From: Arachidicoccus sp.
GTDB taxonomy: Bacteria > Bacteroidota > Bacteroidia > Chitinophagales > Chitinophagaceae
Reading direction: 5' to 3'
NCBI GenBank assembly: GCA_028283605.1
Contig: JAPWKH010000022.1
Coordinates: 38,033 to 102,032 of the forward strand
Length of the DNA: 64,000 bases
Position numbers and translations under genes: made by a program. The notes beneath the pieces are model-generated. The model made no database searches and had not been told where the DNA came from. It worked only from the letters and a program-made list of their open reading frames with translations. Of the stretch, positions 63,495 through 64,000 are shown piece by piece (within the stretch, counting starts at the first letter, position 1; every line of letters begins with the position of its first letter).

Positions 63495-64000
63495 ATGAAA
63501 GCATTTTTACCATTTATTAAAATAATACTTTCTACTGAGTTAATTATTTTATTTATTTCTAATTCTAGCTGCATAAAACAGTGTGCTAACATTCATTTCT
63601 CTGATACTACAACAATTCAACCTATAGACTCGATACCTAATAGTGATTCTACAATTATACCACCGACAGATAGTACTCATCTTGATAGCAATAGTGTGCA
63701 ATACTCAATTATAGGAGAATGGACGGGAACATATTATGATTCATTACATGAAAATCCACAGATTTATCTTATTACAATATATGACGATTATACTATGACT
63801 TTTTATGGAGATGTAACATATTTATCGGGAGGACAAATTGTTAAAGATTATAATTCAGGAGATGGTAAATGGAAGCTAAGCGGAACAGATAAAACCAATT
63901 TTACAGCTGATATTATTACTAAGAATGGATACTATCGTAATATAGGTACAGAACAAACACTAACGTCCATCTATAATGGTAAAATGTCTACATTTACAAA
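63495..64000 (+). CDS. Putative lipoprotein, 3' end beyond the window
   Basis: An open frame begins at ATG 63495 and is still open at 64000 (about 168 residues, partial). The N-terminus has a hydrophobic signal ending in 'SNSSCIKQC', a plausible lipobox with Cys at about 26. A Ser/Thr/Asp/Pro-rich linker ('DSTIIPPTDSTHLDSNS') follows, then a beta-rich domain from about 75 opening 'YSIIGEWTGTYYDSLHE', as in lipocalin-like or DUF-type Bacteroidota lipoproteins. No family is recognised. The gene starts 24 bp after the IS end, so its promoter may lie in or have been changed by the element. Confidence 0.65.
   Translation, partial: MKAFLPFIKIILSTELIILFISNSSCIKQCANIHFSDTTTIQPIDSIPNSDSTIIPPTDSTHLDSNSVQYSIIGEWTGTYYDSLHENPQIYLITIYDDYTMTFYGDVTYLSGGQIVKDYNSGDGKWKLSGTDKTNFTADIITKNGYYRNIGTEQTLTSIYNGKMSTFT

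Overview
The window is about 37% G+C by eye and is almost certainly a chromosomal segment of a member of the Bacteroidota, most likely a Chitinophagaceae-type bacterium. The evidence is the lineage-typical families (DUF5686 and CarboxypepD_reg-like outer-membrane proteins, OstA-like and LptD-like proteins, Bat proteins, YfhO, a serine palmitoyltransferase with bacterial ceramide genes), promoters of the TTTG-N19/20-TAnnTTTG type and few Shine-Dalgarno sites. No rRNA, tRNA, CRISPR array or prophage was seen. The family placement within Bacteroidota is inference.

Layout. 1-9.3 kb (mostly minus): an outer-membrane DUF5686 protein, then a membrane-lipid block of GtrA, a PgpA-type phosphatase, myo-inositol-1-phosphate synthase, an NAD-dependent CerR-like reductase, a GNAT-like bCerS candidate, YigZ and serine palmitoyltransferase. 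Together these could build ceramide and the inositol for inositol lipids. 9.6-24 kb: two tandem LD-carboxypeptidases, mnmD, a TonB-receptor-like barrel, kdsB, a DUF6600 protein, smc, a DUF6364/PIN toxin-antitoxin pair, a lipoprotein, folB and trxB. 24-30 kb: a radical SAM protein, a shortened Bat (MoxR/DUF58/BatD-like/BatA) operon and an nhaA pseudogene. 30-37.6 kb: an envelope block of OstA-like, MCE/MlaD, amidase and divergent LptD-like genes. 37.7-41.2 kb: the three-gene circularly permuted ATP-grasp / alpha-E / transglutaminase cassette.

41.2-50.8 kb (minus): a complete tryptophan operon in the order trpE-G-D-C-F-B-A. It is headed by a leader peptide with three consecutive Trp codons and an attenuator-type terminator. 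It is interrupted by three acetyltransferase (GNAT) genes, one intact and two broken, by a secreted protein gene and by intergenic repeats. 50.9-56 kb: pyrH, dprA, a LemA/TPM/TPM operon and a sterol-desaturase-like hydroxylase. 56-62.4 kb: YfhO and a short glycan operon (glycosyltransferase, sugar-nucleotide dehydratase-like protein, glycosyltransferase) meeting a frameshifted family 2 glycosyltransferase. 62.4-64 kb: a decayed insertion sequence and the start of a lipoprotein gene cut by the window edge.

The most notable signals are the trp leader attenuator, the GNAT genes scattered through the trp operon, the palindromic operator placed inside the inositol-phosphate synthase promoter, and the ceramide/inositol lipid gene neighbourhood. 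Gene decay (nhaA, two GNATs, one glycosyltransferase, one IS) is concentrated in accessory positions between conserved operons.
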